Shown here: positions 50,709-59,621 of the stretch, in pieces
Layout of the letters: the number at the start of each line of letters is the position of its first letter
Numbering within the stretch: the first letter of the stretch is position 1
Source of the DNA: a virus
Virus record (IMG/VR): IMGVR_UViG_3300047457_000456
Coordinates: 1 to 63,323 of that record
Direction: 5' to 3' (one strand)
DNA length: 63,323 nt
Notes under the pieces: generated by a model
What the model saw: the letters and a program-made list of their open reading frames with translations, nothing else
The model's database searches: none
What the model was told of the DNA's origin: nothing
Translations under genes and position numbers: made by a program

Positions 50709-52447
50709 TAGATCCAGTCCTTTTGTTGCCTATTATTTAACCAACTAGGCATGTTCTCACTATTACGAATACGTTCAGATCTAACCTCTGGACATTCTAC
50801 TGGATATTTACGCCACATAGCCCCATACCGCATACTATCAATCGCGTGGTCATTCTTAGTACCATTGTCAATCTCATCTGGATCTCTTGGTGATGCCATT
50901 GTTTTCTCTAACTGTTTAATTATGTTTGGGCATTTACTACGTACTATCTGTAACTTTGGCCTACGTTTACCACCAACAAATTCAGATGCATCTAGCATTT
51001 CTTTCATCTGCGCCCATCCAGCTTTTCTATCTTTAACAGCACGTACACAGGGTAGGCCCATATTCCACCAGACCTCAACTGGATATTCACCAATACGTTC
51101 TTCTATTTTTGCTGGAGGAAATGTATTAGCCCAGTCAAATGCTATTGCTTCAAGTTTAGTAGCCCATTGATTACGGTCTTTTGATAAACACGTGGCTAAA
51201 TCAAACTGCTCAAGCATTTGAACTACATGATTTGCCTGACTAGAACTTACATGACCAGCTTCGTACCACTCAGATAATACGTATACGTTTTCTCTTTCAT
51301 CAGACGCAAAAAGTAATGTACAGGCGGGTGCACCAGTACCATAGTCGTGGCTCGCCCAGAATCTCCACCATGGCTGTATTTCTACATGGTCAACTACATG
51401 CCATGGGTTACCTTCATTGTCAATTTCTCTGAACTGAGGGAAGAATCTACCTCCTACGCCAACCTCATGTTGACACTCACGTAGGAAAGACGTTAATCCA
51501 AATGTGTCAATTTCATCTTGACAAACTTCTATGCTCTTATGTTTCCATGCTGGAGTACCACCAGTGATCTTATAACCAACTCTTCCGTTGTCTCGTTCAC
51601 AAGGTTCGTATTTTAAATCCCAAATAGCTGGCACCTTTGGAGACTGAATACGATTCTGCAACATATCAATTTCGCCAGATAGTGTTCGTGTCATTACACT
51701 ATTGCTATGAATAGCGTTCTGCACAAATATGACCGCACAATCAATACTCCTAGCAGGAAGAATAGTTGCGGTCATTGTCTTAATCTTTTTCTCGACACGA
51801 TCAACAGAGTCATCTAATTCGTCTATGTCATCAAAGATAATAATGTCTGGGCGTAAGTGATCTAGCTTAACACCACGAGCGCCTGTGTCGAGACCAAATG
51901 CAAGGACATTAAATCCATTTGCTGTTCGTAATTTACTTGCGCTCCAACCTTTTGAAAAACCATATTGGTTTACAGCTCGCTCAATACCACATTTTTCCAT
52001 AGCACTAGCAATGTCATTGACGTGTCTATTTGCAGCATCTTGAGTGTGACAAACATACAATGCAAATCGCCTTGTAGCTTTTACTGCTAATCTAGAAATG
52101 ATAAGTTCAACTGTAGTTGATTTACCACCACCACGAAACCAACACTCGATTAATGCTGGAGCAGATGCACCGGGCTTAAGTTTTTCTGCCCATTCCCATG
52201 CACGTATATGATGCTCTGCTAAATCAGCGTTAGCTGCATGTCTAGCATAAGAACGTAACCATTGTTTGTAATCTAATTCCGAACCATTAATTGGTATTGC
52301 TTTACCACTATCAAAGTCACCTAGTTGAAGTGTTGTGTCAAGTTCATCTTCTAATGCTTGCAGTAAACTTACTGACAATGACTTGCCAGATTGTATAAAT
52401 GGTTTTAATTTTCGAGGAGTTAGTGATTTGCCAATACTAGCTTTCAT
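50708..52447 (-). CDS. terL: Terminase large subunit, 579 aa
   Basis: ATPase domain: Walker A RGGGKST with Lys109, and Walker B IIIFDDID with Asp206-Asp207. Nuclease domain: FWASHDYGTG with Asp368, a middle acidic site (AIAFDWANT), and a final Asp near residues 543-550 (KNDHAIDSMRYG). It cuts and pumps phage DNA into the procapsid through the portal. It overlaps the small-subunit-like gene by 11 nt. Length is in the normal range. Confidence 0.93.
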   Translation of the reverse strand: MKASIGKSLTPRKLKPFIQSGKSLSVSLLQALEDELDTTLQLGDFDSGKAIPINGSELDYKQWLRSYARHAANADLAEHHIRAWEWAEKLKPGASAPALIECWFRGGGKSTTVELIISRLAVKATRRFALYVCHTQDAANRHVNDIASAMEKCGIERAVNQYGFSKGWSASKLRTANGFNVLAFGLDTGARGVKLDHLRPDIIIFDDIDELDDSVDRVEKKIKTMTATILPARSIDCAVIFVQNAIHSNSVMTRTLSGEIDMLQNRIQSPKVPAIWDLKYEPCERDNGRVGYKITGGTPAWKHKSIEVCQDEIDTFGLTSFLRECQHEVGVGGRFFPQFREIDNEGNPWHVVDHVEIQPWWRFWASHDYGTGAPACTLLFASDERENVYVLSEWYEAGHVSSSQANHVVQMLEQFDLATCLSKDRNQWATKLEAIAFDWANTFPPAKIEERIGEYPVEVWWNMGLPCVRAVKDRKAGWAQMKEMLDASEFVGGKRRPKLQIVRSKCPNIIKQLEKTMASPRDPDEIDNGTKNDHAIDSMRYGAMWRKYPVECPEVRSERIRNSENMPSWLNNRQQKDWI

Positions 52448-53153
52448 CTATAACCTCCGCATCGATAACGTCTTCTTCCTGATACTGTTTTAATAGTTTG
52501 CTGATTCCAGACTTAATTGCATTCATCTCTTCAGCATCTTTAACACTCTTTTTAATTACATCTAAGACTTGCATAATCAGGCTGTATGCTTGATCAACTT
52601 CAAGAATATACGATTTACTTTGGAGCATTTTCTGTTCAGTCTCCACAATAAATGTTCTTTGTCTAATTAAATCAATAAGGCTATCAGAAGCTTTTGTAGC
52701 ATCAGCACCAGCTGTGACGCTAGAATCCAGTGCATCAATTAACTTGCCAACCTCTTCAAAGTTACTGCTTTTCCATTCAGATTTAAGTGTCTTTACAAGA
52801 CCTTTTATTTCTATATAATGCTCAGTTGTAATACCTTCATTGATTGCTTCTGCACGTAAGTCAAGTAATGCCGTGATATACGCTGCATCATCTTTAAGCG
52901 ACCAGAGTTCTGGATCATCTCTTAACTCGCGTATACGTGTTAATAATTTAGGGGCTACAGATGAAAACCTCTCTCGATTCATCCCATGTAGACCAGTTTT
53001 AAATGTTGGTGAGTTTATATTTCTTGTAGCTTTAGAAACGTGAAATCCACATAAGGTGTGCCCTTCCATTGCGTTTCTTTTACACTGGTGTCTTTCTCCA
53101 TGCCGGGTAAAAGTCGCAATGCATCTTTGATTTACCTTCTGTAATTCATTCAT
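52437..53153 (-). CDS. Terminase small subunit-like DNA-binding protein, 238 aa
   Basis: The N-terminus has a small zinc-type motif (RCIATFTRHGERHQCKRNA, then LCGFH), found in several phage proteins beside terminases. The rest is long helices that could oligomerise (LDLRAEAINEG, EQKMLQSKSY). Position directly before the large subunit supports a packaging-recognition role. The promoter/operator site 5 lies so close that ATG 53153 would be at or within two bases of the RNA start, that is, a leaderless message. Confidence 0.65.
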   Translation of the reverse strand: MNELQKVNQRCIATFTRHGERHQCKRNAMEGHTLCGFHVSKATRNINSPTFKTGLHGMNRERFSSVAPKLLTRIRELRDDPELWSLKDDAAYITALLDLRAEAINEGITTEHYIEIKGLVKTLKSEWKSSNFEEVGKLIDALDSSVTAGADATKASDSLIDLIRQRTFIVETEQKMLQSKSYILEVDQAYSLIMQVLDVIKKSVKDAEEMNAIKSGISKLLKQYQEEDVIDAEVIDES

Positions 53154-53185
53154 ACTTTAGCATACTGTAAGTAATTACTTTTTAA
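53151..53185 (-). promoter_or_regulatory. Phage promoter/operator motif, site 5 (minus)
   Basis: In the minus sense, ATTACTTACAGTATGCT gives a -10 box TATGCT (53164-53159) abutted by TAC-TTACA-GTA (53173-53163). A weak -35 (ATTAAA) lies 17 nt upstream. Only five bases separate the -10 box from ATG 53153, so the message should be leaderless. It would drive the terminase and all late structural genes. Confidence 0.65.
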
Positions 53186-53753
53186 TAGGCTGTTTTTTTG
53201 GCTGTATGTTATTTTGCTGTGGTTTTCCAGTAAATAAGTCAGCTAATGCATGTATAGCTGGGGTTGCGTATTTAACTGGCGTATTTATGATTTCGCCAAA
53301 TTTTGAAACACCACTCATTCCTTTTTCATACATCGGATTTTCTATAATCTGTTTTGCAATAGGTCTTAACAGTGGGCCATACATTTGTAACCACATTGCT
53401 CTGTTACGTGCATCAGTTGTGTTATTTATAAACGAGTCATCATCCTCAATTTGTTTTCTTAATTCGTGATCACCAAAAGCATTATATAAGCTGTCAATGC
53501 CAAGATTTACCAATGGTGCAGCAGCCCCAGTAGATTTCGCAGTTAAATAATCTTGCAGTGCATTTCCACCAATTTGCGACAAACCATACGTAACCGCTTT
53601 TTCTCTATCTGTTGGATCATCAGATGCTAACCCACGTAATGTTGCATCAATGCCACCAACATATGGCATCACTCCCATCAGGTTTGCTGCTAATGGGAGT
53701 TTCTTTCTAATTGTTTTACTTAAAGTAGATTTACTTTTTTGCTGCATTTTCAT
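53175..53753 (-). CDS. Hypothetical late protein, 192 aa
   Basis: The protein is basic at both ends (KSKSTLSKTIRKKLPLAANL; QNNIQPKKQPIKK) with a helical middle that contains Gly and Pro breaks. It resembles small internal or ejected virion proteins in composition. It overlaps the 1405-residue gene by 23 nt. Function is not recognised. Confidence 0.6.
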   Translation of the reverse strand: MKMQQKSKSTLSKTIRKKLPLAANLMGVMPYVGGIDATLRGLASDDPTDREKAVTYGLSQIGGNALQDYLTAKSTGAAAPLVNLGIDSLYNAFGDHELRKQIEDDDSFINNTTDARNRAMWLQMYGPLLRPIAKQIIENPMYEKGMSGVSKFGEIINTPVKYATPAIHALADLFTGKPQQNNIQPKKQPIKK

Positions 53754-56700
53754 TTCTCACTTGTTCAGATAGATTACTTCTAACTCGATCTCCAAATACT
53801 CCAGCAGCTGCTGGAATCATTAACATGCCGGGCTTTTTGATTCTGGCAAGTAATCCTTTACCTTTTGCTGCCTGAGCCATATCTCCAATAACGACACCCT
53901 TAGTACGTTTTGGTGACGGCATAGCAGGAGTAGCACCTGCCAGTAAGGATGATCGACCAACTTTAGCTAAGTCAAATTTACTACCAGCTTCAAACCGCAA
54001 GAATGCTAGAGCTGTATCTAAGGCAGCTCTGCTTCCTTCAAATCTAGGACTACGTGTTAATTGATCTATTGTCCTACCAGAAGCAAGTTCTTCGGCAACA
54101 AATCGAATGTCATTTGCTTCCTTAGAAGACACATGTTCTGATCTGCGAGTACTGGCATTCCATTTATCAATATCTGAACGAACTTTCGCAACCCATTCTT
54201 CTGGTTTGAGTTCACCCATAAATTGCTGTGGTACGTAATTGCTACCAGTTGTTTGTCCTGTACCAGTAACAAAACCCTTTCCACGAGGCCCTTTACCTGA
54301 TCCAAGTGGAGTTCCTTTTGGTGTAGTTTCGCCAGTTTCCTCTTGTCGTTCGACATTCTTAATTGCAAGTTCAGCTGTTGGATTTTGGCGACCACGGTTT
54401 TTTGCTGGAGGTTTAGGAATACTTTTTTCAAGTGCTACAGAAACAGCTCTTTGTAGTGATGTTACTTTTCTAATTGCATCTTCAGGCGATGTTGAATTTG
54501 CAATAATAGAAAGTAATCCTCTTTGTCGTGTTGGGTCTTTTAAAAAGTCACTTAAGAGTTCAGCTTGCAATTTAGCTTTTACTTCACCAGAAACATCACG
54601 GGCTTCAATTGCATTGAATTTCTTTTTAAAATCTGGGTTCCAGAATAAAAAGTCTTTACTGTTTGGTCCTAGGCGTTCTGCCATAACATCAATCGCTTGC
54701 CTAGCAACATCAAATAATGCATCTTCACTCATTGTCTGAGCACGAGCAGAACCAGATGCGCCGGATAATTGCTTAGGTAATACTTTACCTTCGCGTAAAC
54801 CTTTGGCAATACCATCAATACCGGCAACTAAACCACCTGTAATACCTTTGGTTGAAACTCCTGATCCAATTAAAGCTTTTGATTGTTCTGGAATGGCTCT
54901 CAAGATGCCTATTAATTCTTTAAAATCAACATCTTCACTTGCTTTGCCATACTCAATCATATTTGCTGCCTGATTTACACCAAGCCCACGTATAGCTCTT
55001 CGTACTGACGTGCCAGCTAACTCATCTGTTAACTGCTGTCGCCCATATGCAACACCAAGTCGTGCAGCGTCTTTAACAAATTTAGCCCATGCTTCTGGAT
55101 TTTTGTTTATTTTCTCCATTAATCCTTCTGGTGAATAAATCTCATAATTTATAGGGCCAGAAGGTAACGTTTTTGCTGGAGTGTAACCGCGAGGACTATC
55201 TTTTCCTACGGTTCCATCTGCGTTTACCATATACGGAGAAACGCCAAACATTTTATAACCACGAACAAAACTTAAAACAGTATCTGGAATATCAACATCC
55301 ATTTCTGTTGCTTTTGACTGTTTAATTAATTCGCCCTGTGTATCTAATAGTAATCTGCGTTGTTTTAAACGTTCTGGAAGACCTTTATTGGATACCTCAG
55401 TTGATGTTGATCCAACATTACCTCCACGCATTCGTTTGAATACTTGAAGAAGTTGCGACTCCTTTGGGGCAAGTCCCATTAGGTCTGTCCAGAATCTAGG
55501 AGTTGATGAGCCGGGATGAGATGCTACTGCAAGCAACTGCTGTTTAAAATCATACGGTGCTTGTTTATTTGCATTGCCTATTTCTGGATTGGCTGCTGCA
55601 AGTGCTTTAAACTTACCAGAAACATAATCTTCAATCTTTTGTGTTTTCAGTTGTCCAATTGCATCATCTAGTAAAAATTCACCTTCTAATCCTGTTGGTG
55701 CAATTTTTATATTTCCTTGTTTATCAACTGAAACCTTTGCTCTAGTTAAACGCGCAAGATTACGCACAAGCGTTTCTTGCAATATACCAGTGCGTTCGTA
55801 GTCACGGGGATATGCTTTGCCCGTTGCTGGGTCAACATCTAACGCCACTGGCTTTCCAGTTGCAGGATCAATTTCTTCTCGCTTAAATGGGCTACGAGCA
55901 ATAGTCTTACCAACGGTTGCTGGAAGCATTAACTTTAACTGATCTGGTGTCGCGTATGGGGATATTTTTTTTGCAAATACACCCCAGTCAGGTGGAGTTT
56001 GCAATAACGCAGCTGTTGCTTGTTTAACACGAGCTTCAAAAGCACGAGCAGATGCTGAATTTGGATCTTTGTCAGTGCCACTACCGAACCAATCCAATTT
56101 TGTAATTTGCTCTACGGCATTTGCTACATCAAGTCTTTGTGCTGCTGCTACAGCTGGTCCGGAAATAGGTTTTCCAGAAACCGGATCAATTAAAGCACCG
56201 CCTTTACCAACTTGCGTACCTGTTTTCATTGATTCCATTAACTTAATGGCACTTTGATTTCCGGAACCAAGTGTCTGGGACAACAAACCTTTTTTTGCTA
56301 AATCTCCAACATTCTCTTCTATTACCGTCATGAATGGTGACTTAGCTTTAAATAATGCTTCTACTAAACCAAGGACTGCTTGTTGCTTTCCACCAATTGC
56401 TGTGCCAGCATATTTTTTATCAAAGTCTTCGCCGATACGTTTAAGTACAATGCCTCTGGCTGCCCCAATTACTTGCTGTTTAAATTTATTTGTTACATCT
56501 TGTACTGTTACGCGACCTTCTTCGGCCCATGCTTCCAGATCTTTATTGGCTACTTTTAAATTTTTCCACTCATCATATGTATTTCCATTTTGTAACCAAG
56601 CGGGTAATCCAAGTCGCATTAAGTTTGCGAGGGTATCCTGCCCTTTTAATTTAGATGTAAGTTGTTTACCAGCACCATAATTACCAGCACTACGTAAAAC

Positions 56701-57948
56701 GTCATCAAACATTTCTTGTGCTTTAGTTAGATATTGATCCTGAATATCTTTAGGCACACCATTGGAAGGATCTGACAAAAGTCCATTTAATGTAACTAAA
56801 TTACCAAATCCATCTGCAATTGCAGTTCGTGTTGCTCCACTTGCACTGCTGTAAACTTGCGCTACACCTTCAAGATAACGTGCTGCATCTACAGCAAATT
56901 GAGCATCTTGTTTAGTACCACCTAGTCCACCCGCAGTTCTAGTAATAACGTTCGTGCGGTCAATTGACGGTTTATTTAAGTATGTTCGCAAAAACGAACC
57001 AGCTGATTGATTACCAATAGATCTCGCAATAATTCCAAGTAATGCTGGACTACCCTTTTGTGTGCGAGATATGTCAATTGTAGATTCTAAACTTTTGGCA
57101 CCACCTACGTTGCCTGACTCTACAACATCAAACTTTCCTCTTTGCTCACCCGATGCTCGTTGCGCAATTACTTCAGATAGAAGTTTGTCATACGCAGCAG
57201 AAGCTTTTGCTGGTGCTTCACGAGTACCTGCAATCTTCGACTTAATGTCTTCAATGACTACATCAACTGGCCTACCAGTTCGTTCAGCAATACTTGTAAT
57301 CTGTGGTGTAGCGCGTTCAATGAACGCATCGATATCCATTGACCCTGAAAATGATGATGTTCCACTTACGGCTGGTCTTGTATTACCACCAGCTTTGCCA
57401 CCAGTACGTACCTTTTGAACTGGTGTATAAATATTAGGGGAGACTGTTTCACCAGTTGCTGTTAATCCACGCGTTACCAGATCTTCTGTGTCAACCTGCC
57501 CAATACGTTGTTGTTCTTGTCGGTCTTCTATTTTTTCGGCTTGAAATGCTTTTGGGCCAGGCATTGATGGTGTGGTAGCTTTTAAAAACTCAAACGGGTC
57601 TACAGAAGTAGTTGCAAATTTAGCAATACCAAGCCTTTGGAATATAGGCATGGCAATCTTGTTGACTTCTTCTTTTGGTGCTCCAGATGCTATTAAATCC
57701 CTTAATTGTTTTTCTTCGTCTGGATTCTTTCCTAATACGTTGTCTATGCGGGCTTTTACTAGGCGAGGCACACCTCCCGGAGATACGTTAATATCACCCT
57801 TCATTTGTGGGTCAACGGCTGGCGCAGGAGGAATTGGTCTAGTACTAGCAGCTGGTGTAGGAGCACCCTGACCAGCCATAGCTTGATCAACCTTTTGCTT
57901 ATCTGTATCTGCTGGATTACCTAGTAATAACGAACGAAATGATGCCAT
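53731..57948 (-). CDS. Large unrecognised protein, probably virion-associated, 1405 aa
   Basis: The N-terminus is Pro/Ala-rich and disordered (TPAASTRPIPPAPAVDP). The rest is helical, with many short loops. A basic, Gly/Pro-rich segment lies near residues 1195-1220, and there is a short hydrophobic C-terminal stretch (KKPGMLMIPAAAGVFG). No catalytic motif is clear. Size, composition and late orientation suggest a second large ejected protein. It is unusual in lying upstream of the terminase. Confidence 0.6.
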   Translation of the reverse strand: MASFRSLLLGNPADTDKQKVDQAMAGQGAPTPAASTRPIPPAPAVDPQMKGDINVSPGGVPRLVKARIDNVLGKNPDEEKQLRDLIASGAPKEEVNKIAMPIFQRLGIAKFATTSVDPFEFLKATTPSMPGPKAFQAEKIEDRQEQQRIGQVDTEDLVTRGLTATGETVSPNIYTPVQKVRTGGKAGGNTRPAVSGTSSFSGSMDIDAFIERATPQITSIAERTGRPVDVVIEDIKSKIAGTREAPAKASAAYDKLLSEVIAQRASGEQRGKFDVVESGNVGGAKSLESTIDISRTQKGSPALLGIIARSIGNQSAGSFLRTYLNKPSIDRTNVITRTAGGLGGTKQDAQFAVDAARYLEGVAQVYSSASGATRTAIADGFGNLVTLNGLLSDPSNGVPKDIQDQYLTKAQEMFDDVLRSAGNYGAGKQLTSKLKGQDTLANLMRLGLPAWLQNGNTYDEWKNLKVANKDLEAWAEEGRVTVQDVTNKFKQQVIGAARGIVLKRIGEDFDKKYAGTAIGGKQQAVLGLVEALFKAKSPFMTVIEENVGDLAKKGLLSQTLGSGNQSAIKLMESMKTGTQVGKGGALIDPVSGKPISGPAVAAAQRLDVANAVEQITKLDWFGSGTDKDPNSASARAFEARVKQATAALLQTPPDWGVFAKKISPYATPDQLKLMLPATVGKTIARSPFKREEIDPATGKPVALDVDPATGKAYPRDYERTGILQETLVRNLARLTRAKVSVDKQGNIKIAPTGLEGEFLLDDAIGQLKTQKIEDYVSGKFKALAAANPEIGNANKQAPYDFKQQLLAVASHPGSSTPRFWTDLMGLAPKESQLLQVFKRMRGGNVGSTSTEVSNKGLPERLKQRRLLLDTQGELIKQSKATEMDVDIPDTVLSFVRGYKMFGVSPYMVNADGTVGKDSPRGYTPAKTLPSGPINYEIYSPEGLMEKINKNPEAWAKFVKDAARLGVAYGRQQLTDELAGTSVRRAIRGLGVNQAANMIEYGKASEDVDFKELIGILRAIPEQSKALIGSGVSTKGITGGLVAGIDGIAKGLREGKVLPKQLSGASGSARAQTMSEDALFDVARQAIDVMAERLGPNSKDFLFWNPDFKKKFNAIEARDVSGEVKAKLQAELLSDFLKDPTRQRGLLSIIANSTSPEDAIRKVTSLQRAVSVALEKSIPKPPAKNRGRQNPTAELAIKNVERQEETGETTPKGTPLGSGKGPRGKGFVTGTGQTTGSNYVPQQFMGELKPEEWVAKVRSDIDKWNASTRRSEHVSSKEANDIRFVAEELASGRTIDQLTRSPRFEGSRAALDTALAFLRFEAGSKFDLAKVGRSSLLAGATPAMPSPKRTKGVVIGDMAQAAKGKGLLARIKKPGMLMIPAAAGVFGDRVRSNLSEQVRNENAAKK

Positions 57949-57962
57949 GACTTACTCCACTG

Positions 57963-58124
57963 TTACTTTACTCGTAAAAGCCTTGGGTTAGCTTTCTTTG
58001 CTTTGGCCGATGCTTTACGTGTAGCAGAAGCCAAGATGGCACCAGCAGCTTTGCTACTGATGCCTTGTTTCTTTGCAATGCTATTTTGCACTGCTTTAAA
58101 TCCCGGATGAAATTTACTGTTCAT
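57963..58124 (-). CDS. Small basic conserved phage protein, 53 aa
   Basis: ATG 58124 overlaps the previous stop (TAATG). The product FHPGFKAVQNSIAKKQGIS, then AGAILASATRKAS and ending KKANPRLLRVK, matches a recurring pattern of small basic phage proteins (FxxVQxxIAxxxGIS...AGAILAxAxRKAS). They may bind DNA in the head. It was too short for a 60-residue cut-off but is a convincing gene. Confidence 0.75.
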   Translation of the reverse strand: MNSKFHPGFKAVQNSIAKKQGISSKAAGAILASATRKASAKAKKANPRLLRVK

Positions 58125-58402
58125 TACTTTCTTTTAATACCAAGCATTTGTCTCATTGACGATGGCTTCTTGTAGCCCGGCATCAATTCACGTGGAACTC
58201 GATCGCCTGTTTTTAAACCGATTGCCGACGCACCCGTTGTTGGCTCTGCTGATGATGGCTTTGGAGCTGGCTTAGCTTTTGGTTTTTGCTTTGGGCTACC
58301 ATATCCCATTTCCGCATATGGGACCTTGTCACCAGTTTTCAAACCAAGTGCAGCAGCACCAGTTGTAGGATCCGATGTCGAACTCTTTTTACCTTTTTGC
58401 AT
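58124..58402 (-). CDS. Small basic protein with internal duplication, 92 aa
   Basis: Two similar halves: DPTTGAAALGLKTGDKVP (about 11-28) and EPTTGASAIGLKTGDRVP (about 53-70), joined by a Lys/Pro-rich linker. The basic C-terminus (MRQMLGIKRK) fits nucleic-acid or virion binding. Unknown function. It overlaps the next small basic gene. Confidence 0.65.
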   Translation of the reverse strand: MQKGKKSSTSDPTTGAAALGLKTGDKVPYAEMGYGSPKQKPKAKPAPKPSSAEPTTGASAIGLKTGDRVPRELMPGYKKPSSMRQMLGIKRK

Positions 58403-58414
58403 TACAAGCCTCCA

Positions 58415-58663
58415 CTAACAATTCCACGCACGTAAAGATTTATTGATTCTGCTATTTGGATCGTTAGCCGTTTTAGCAGATGTGCGACTACGTTTCATGC
58501 CCTCCATGCGAGCACAAAATGATTTACGCCTACCAGCATCTTTAGCCGTCTTTGGATTTGGAGCTGGTGGTTTTAAGTTAGAACCTGTAGTGCGGTTAAA
58601 GTGCGCTCGTCCAGCAGCATTTAATCCACCTTTAGGGTTTTGATACTTTTTTATAACGCCCAT
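58415..58663 (-). CDS. Small basic protein, DUF6321-like, 82 aa
   Basis: GGLNAAGRAHFNRTTGSNLK near the start and RRKSFCARMEGM in the middle, ending KSLRAWNC, match the pattern of a small basic phage/bacterial family that I recall as DUF6321. It is probably a virion or DNA-associated protein. Upstream on its strand, TTGACT and TAACTT 18 nt apart could be a promoter. Confidence 0.7.
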   Translation of the reverse strand: MGVIKKYQNPKGGLNAAGRAHFNRTTGSNLKPPAPNPKTAKDAGRRKSFCARMEGMKRSRTSAKTANDPNSRINKSLRAWNC

Positions 58664-58714
58664 GTAGTACCGCCAATGTTCACAAGTTAATGCATAATAC
58701 TATAACTAGTCAAC

Positions 58715-58743
58715 ACTAACATTACTTACAGTACAATGTAAAC
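58715..58743 (+). promoter_or_regulatory. Phage promoter/operator motif, site 6 (plus)
   Basis: ATTACTTACAGTACAAT gives a -10 box TACAAT (58732-58737) abutted by TACTTACAGTA (58723-58733). ATG 58744 lies six bases after the -10 box, so the message should be leaderless. The region also holds the divergent promoter of the minus-strand gene at 58663, so this site may control both directions. Confidence 0.65.
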
Positions 58744-58950
58744 ATGCATCAATTGACCAAACGCGAAAAAGAGGTCATTATTGCAATAGGCAATAAAATG
58801 ACCTCTAAACAAATAGCTACCACATTGGATTTAAGTCCACGCACAATCCATGCCTATCTAGAGAATATCTATTGGAAGCTTGGGGTTAGTGGGCCAAGGG
58901 CTAGATATGAAGCATATGCAGTAGCTCTTAAGAACAATTTACTAGACTAA
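58744..58950 (+). CDS. LuxR/GerE-type HTH regulator, 68 aa
   Basis: The whole protein is one GerE-type helix-turn-helix: LTKREKEVIIAIG, then TSKQIATTLDLSPRTIHAYL and YWKLGV. There is no receiver or ligand domain. Such single-domain proteins dimerise on short palindromes. Its own promoter contains the TAC-N5-GTA motif, so it is the natural candidate to bind all six sites. It is transcribed from an apparently leaderless RNA and ends overlapping the SSB gene by 4 nt. Whether it activates or represses is unknown. Confidence 0.85.
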   Translation: MHQLTKREKEVIIAIGNKMTSKQIATTLDLSPRTIHAYLENIYWKLGVSGPRARYEAYAVALKNNLLD

Positions 58951-59342
58951 TCTGCAAACGGATCATCAATGTCATCTACCTGCAATGCGCCAGCAGGGCG
59001 TGGATTAGGTGGTGTTACTTGTGCATCTTGCTCCTTGCGTGAGTCAAGTAACGTCCATTGATCAATAAGAACTTTTAACCCCTGTCGCTTTACACCATCT
59101 TTATCTGTGTAGTTATCAATCTGTATCTTGCCTGTGATTGCAATAAGGCGACCCTTCTGCGCGTATGTACTTAATGCATCAGCCGTCTGTCCAAATGCTG
59201 TACAACTAAAGAAATCTGTTTCTTTCTCGCGTCCCTTGCGATCCACAGCAATGCGAATATTGCACAATCCCTTACCGTTGCTAGATTGTTTATGCTCCGG
59301 ATCTGCAACAAGACGGCCAATTAATGTAACATGATTCAACAT
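58947..59342 (-). CDS. ssb: Single-stranded DNA-binding protein, 131 aa
   Basis: ATG 59342 has GGAG at good spacing and starts MLNHVTLIGRL, the typical SSB opening; the open frame further upstream runs through the promoter. OB-fold strands are visible (LCNIRIAVDRKG, TDFFSCTAFGQTADAL, KGRLIAITGKIQIDNY). The C-terminal tip is acidic (DDIDDPFAD), as in SSBs that recruit partners. It covers single strands at the phage fork. Confidence 0.92.
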   Translation of the reverse strand: MLNHVTLIGRLVADPEHKQSSNGKGLCNIRIAVDRKGREKETDFFSCTAFGQTADALSTYAQKGRLIAITGKIQIDNYTDKDGVKRQGLKVLIDQWTLLDSRKEQDAQVTPPNPRPAGALQVDDIDDPFAD

Positions 59343-59360
59343 ATTGTTTTCTCCGTATGC

Positions 59361-59385
59361 ATTATACCGTAGGTAATACACAGGA
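59361..59385 (-). promoter_or_regulatory. Phage promoter/operator motif, site 2 (minus)
   Basis: In the minus sense, ATTACCTACGGTATAAT gives TATAAT (59366-59361) abutted by TACCTACGGTA (59375-59365). The predicted start near 59354 leaves a 12-nt leader with GGAG before the SSB ATG. No good -35 box is present. A plus-strand gene begins on the other side, so the palindrome may act both ways. Confidence 0.7.
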
Positions 59386-59393
59386 GGTGTACA

Positions 59394-59603
59394 TTGAGCA
59401 TTGTTTCTGCGTTTCTTAAGAAGTTGTCTGGTGGTGCTGTCCCTGAGATTGATCTATCTAAGTACCCACTTGCCCAGTTAATTATTGAGGGGCAGTTTAA
59501 AAGCCTTGTTAAAAATCTGTCTGATGACGACTTGTCTCAAGCATTTTCAATGATTGCCATTGAGCTGCGTCGTCGCAAGCGTGAGTCTAAAACAAAAGTA
59601 TAA
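59394..59603 (+). CDS. Hypothetical small protein, 69 aa
   Basis: The start is TTG 59394, preceded by AGGAGG at ideal spacing. The protein is helical (IDLSKYPLAQLIIEG, DDLSQAFSMIAIELRRRKR) with a basic end. No family is recognised. It is one of three plus-strand genes inserted in a minus-strand region and is transcribed divergently from SSB. Confidence 0.65.
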   Translation: MSIVSAFLKKLSGGAVPEIDLSKYPLAQLIIEGQFKSLVKNLSDDDLSQAFSMIAIELRRRKRESKTKV

Positions 59604-59621
59604 TCGCAATGGAGGTGTGTT

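Noticed and set aside
59343-59381. N-terminal extension of SSB
   Set aside because: The extra codons lie on the promoter and operator. MLNHVTLIGRL at 59342 is the normal SSB start and has GGAG upstream.
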